The notes below the pieces were generated by a model. The model saw nothing but the letters and a program-made list of their open reading frames with translations. It searched no databases and was not told where the DNA came from. A stretch of 6,397 nt of DNA, taken from positions 1 to 6,397 of the forward strand of contig CAJMKK010000019.1 of the NCBI GenBank assembly GCA_905214105.1, read 5' to 3'. Position numbers and translations under genes: made by a program. Of the stretch, positions 5,590 to 6,397 are shown piece by piece (position 1 is the first letter of the stretch; each line of letters starts with the position of its first letter). This DNA is from an uncultured bacterium. Its GTDB lineage: Bacteria; Actinomycetota; Coriobacteriia; Coriobacteriales; Coriobacteriaceae.

Positions 5590-6078
5590 TTAGGCCAGAC
5601 CACCCATGGCATCAAATTCGGCCTTGATCTTTTCGGCGACATTCCGATACGACTTATACAGGCTTGAATCGCGTTTGACTTCATCGGTCATAACGGGAAT
5701 CTCTAGTTTGGAAACCTCGTCTTTTCCCGTCTGAACCGCCACAACAACGCCCATACCAAGACACATATTACGCTTGGCAGCGTTTATTTTCGCCGCCTTG
5801 GCAGGATTTGCCAGGATACGCTGGGCAAATTCCTGTTTTGAAGTCACTTCCTCGGCCTCCGGATCGCCCGCCTCGGCTACTTCGCACTGCAACACGTCCG
5901 CATAGTCAAAAATCTTAGGCTCTGCACCACGCTGATGCACGGCCCACTTGCGACGCGTGGCATCCTGGTAGATAGCCGGCAAAAACGTAAACCGCGGCGG
6001 GTCCAAAATCGTATCCGTGATGGTAAACACATCGGGATCAAAGGCATCCTGCGGGTTTTTCTTCTTGAACAGCCCCAT
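5590..6078 (-). CDS. Conserved-looking hypothetical protein, 162 aa
   Basis: I do not recognise this protein. It begins MGLFKKKNPQDAF and has no signal peptide. Visible features are a beta-rich segment with alternating hydrophobic and charged residues, including RRKWAVHQ and PKIFDYADVLQCEV (roughly residues 42-68). A charged helical stretch rich in E, A and K follows (about 70-103), then a short glycine/valine strand, MGVVVAVQTG (109-118), and a C-terminal helix ending in KIKAEFDAMGGLA. The W-V-x-n-F-D-Y-x-D-V-hydrophobic pattern recalls small PH-like or DUF4428-type domains in Gram-positive proteins, but this is only a resemblance. The ATG at 6078 follows GGGAGG (6084-6089) by 5 nt; an in-frame upstream extension to 6111 lacks such a site. 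It is the first gene before the two regulators, with a 38-nt gap, so it may be cotranscribed or an unrelated neighbour. Confidence 0.8.
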   Translation of the reverse strand: MGLFKKKNPQDAFDPDVFTITDTILDPPRFTFLPAIYQDATRRKWAVHQRGAEPKIFDYADVLQCEVAEAGDPEAEEVTSKQEFAQRILANPAKAAKINAAKRNMCLGMGVVVAVQTGKDEVSKLEIPVMTDEVKRDSSLYKSYRNVAEKIKAEFDAMGGLA

Positions 6079-6083
6079 ATCAG

Positions 6084-6089
6084 CCTCCC
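6084..6089 (-). promoter_or_regulatory. Ribosome binding site of the hypothetical gene
   Basis: GGGAGG on the minus strand, 5 nt before the ATG at 6078. It supports the MGLFKKK start over longer in-frame readings. Confidence 0.6.
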
Positions 6090-6115
6090 GTACTAGCATT
6101 AAACAACTCAAGCTG

Positions 6116-6142
6116 AATATAGCACCAATTTCAAGCCGTCAC
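6116..6142 (-). promoter_or_regulatory. Extended -10 promoter candidate for the hypothetical/regulator operon
   Basis: The minus strand carries TATATT (6116-6121), 5 of 6 to the -10 consensus, directly preceded by TGC, an extended -10 (6122-6124). GTGACG (6137-6142) lies 15 nt upstream of it as a 4-of-6 match to the -35 consensus. Transcription would start near 6109, giving a leader of about 30 nt before the ATG at 6078. This is the best promoter-like sequence in the right-hand gap. Confidence 0.45.
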
Positions 6143-6171
6143 TTTAGCACATCGGTGCATGGCATCTATGA

Positions 6172-6184
6172 CCCGCTCAGCGGG
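6172..6184. repeat. Short GC hairpin beside the large inverted repeat
   Basis: CCCGC (6172-6176) and GCGGG (6180-6184) form a 5-bp stem with a 3-nt loop. No T-run follows on either strand. It is too short to assign a function and may simply belong to the repeat-rich gap. Confidence 0.25.
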
Positions 6185-6200
6185 GAATACGTACGGACGA

Positions 6201-6273
6201 GGGACGGGGCAGGGTGCTTGGTTTTGGAAGTGGGCTTCGCGAACTTCCAAAACCAAGCACCCTGCCCCGTCCC
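6201..6273. repeat. Perfect 31-bp inverted repeat, REPIN/MITE-like palindrome
   Basis: The left arm 6201-6231 begins GGGACGGGGCAGGGTGCTTG. It is the exact reverse complement of the right arm 6243-6273, with an 11-nt loop (6232-6242). No mismatch was found over 31 bp. The arms have a GC-rich outer half and a TTGGTTTTGG inner part. No transposase gene is inside, and I see no clear target-site duplication outside. The form (two inverted REP-like units around a short loop, extragenic, GGGAC-type ends) resembles REPINs mobilised by RAYT transposases, or a small MITE. As RNA it would fold into a very stable hairpin on either strand and could stop or shield transcripts. Assignment to a mobile family is inference; the palindrome itself is directly seen. 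Confidence 0.85.
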
Positions 6274-6300
6274 CGGCGATGTATCACTGGCTGACCAAAG

Positions 6301-6396
6301 TTACATGCACAGTACCCAAGGCAGCATCAGCAAAGTCCCTATTACATTAAAAATAATCAGCCCCCGCAAAACGAAACGGTCGAGAGGGCCTTGCCC
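6301..6396 (-). other. Possible 3' tail of a minus-strand gene entering from the right edge (uncertain)
   Basis: One minus-strand frame is open from the right edge for 31 codons to a TAA at 6301-6303. It reads roughly GQGPLDRFVLRG, then a hydrophobic stretch, LIIFNVIGTLLMLPWVLCM, that could be a last membrane helix. An open run of this length is not rare by chance, and its AT-rich part looks unlike the coding sequence elsewhere in the window. If it is not a gene, then 6079-6397 is wholly intergenic, apart from the promoter candidate and repeats noted here. Confidence 0.2.
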
Positions 6397-6397
6397 G

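Noticed and set aside
6159..6350. Plus-strand open frame of 63 codons
   Set aside because: It reads straight through the 31-bp palindrome, has no ribosome binding site that I can see, and its composition reflects the repeat.
1..6397. CRISPR arrays, tRNA/rRNA genes, known riboswitches, integrase or transposase genes
   Set aside because: I looked on both strands and found no spaced direct-repeat array, no cloverleaf-like gene, no riboswitch core I recognise and no recombinase coding sequence.

Overview
The window looks like a chromosomal segment of a gut actinobacterium of the Coriobacteriia, most plausibly Collinsella or a close relative. That placement is inference: it rests on moderately high GC with mostly G/C third codon positions, strong purine-rich ribosome binding sites, and a mannose-family PTS locus controlled by GntR/UTRA regulators. 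There is no rRNA or other phylogenetic marker to prove it. All seven complete genes, and one gene cut by the left edge, lie on the minus strand, so the transcriptional order runs from right to left.

Right part (about 6397 to 6079): mostly non-coding. It holds a perfect 31-bp inverted repeat with an 11-nt loop (6201-6273) that resembles a REPIN or small MITE, a short GC hairpin, and a candidate extended -10 promoter. A possible 3' tail of another minus-strand gene sits at the extreme right edge.

Regulatory operon (6078 to 4086): a small unrecognised protein of 162 aa, then two different GntR-family regulators, each with an N-terminal winged helix and a C-terminal UTRA effector domain. The two regulator genes overlap by 16 nt.

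Control region (4085 to 3892): a 194-nt gap with a good palindrome, 22 nt before the next start, that fits a GntR-type operator, a second half-site 33 bp away, and a weak candidate promoter.

Catabolic/transport operon (3891 to the left edge): two SIS-domain sugar-phosphate enzymes (371 aa, GlmS-like; 353 aa, FrlB-like), then mannose/sorbose-family PTS components IIA, IIB and IIC. IIC runs off the left edge, and a IID gene is expected beyond it.

Working model: the PTS imports and 6-phosphorylates a sugar or sugar-amine conjugate, the SIS enzymes cleave or isomerise the phosphorylated product, and one or both UTRA regulators sense a sugar-phosphate intermediate. A mannose-family PTS with two SIS enzymes, one resembling FrlB, is the architecture of the Salmonella gfr locus for fructoselysine and glucoselysine. 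An Amadori/Heyns-type glycated amine is therefore the leading substrate guess. The Salmonella locus uses a sigma-54 activator, whereas this one has paired GntR regulators.
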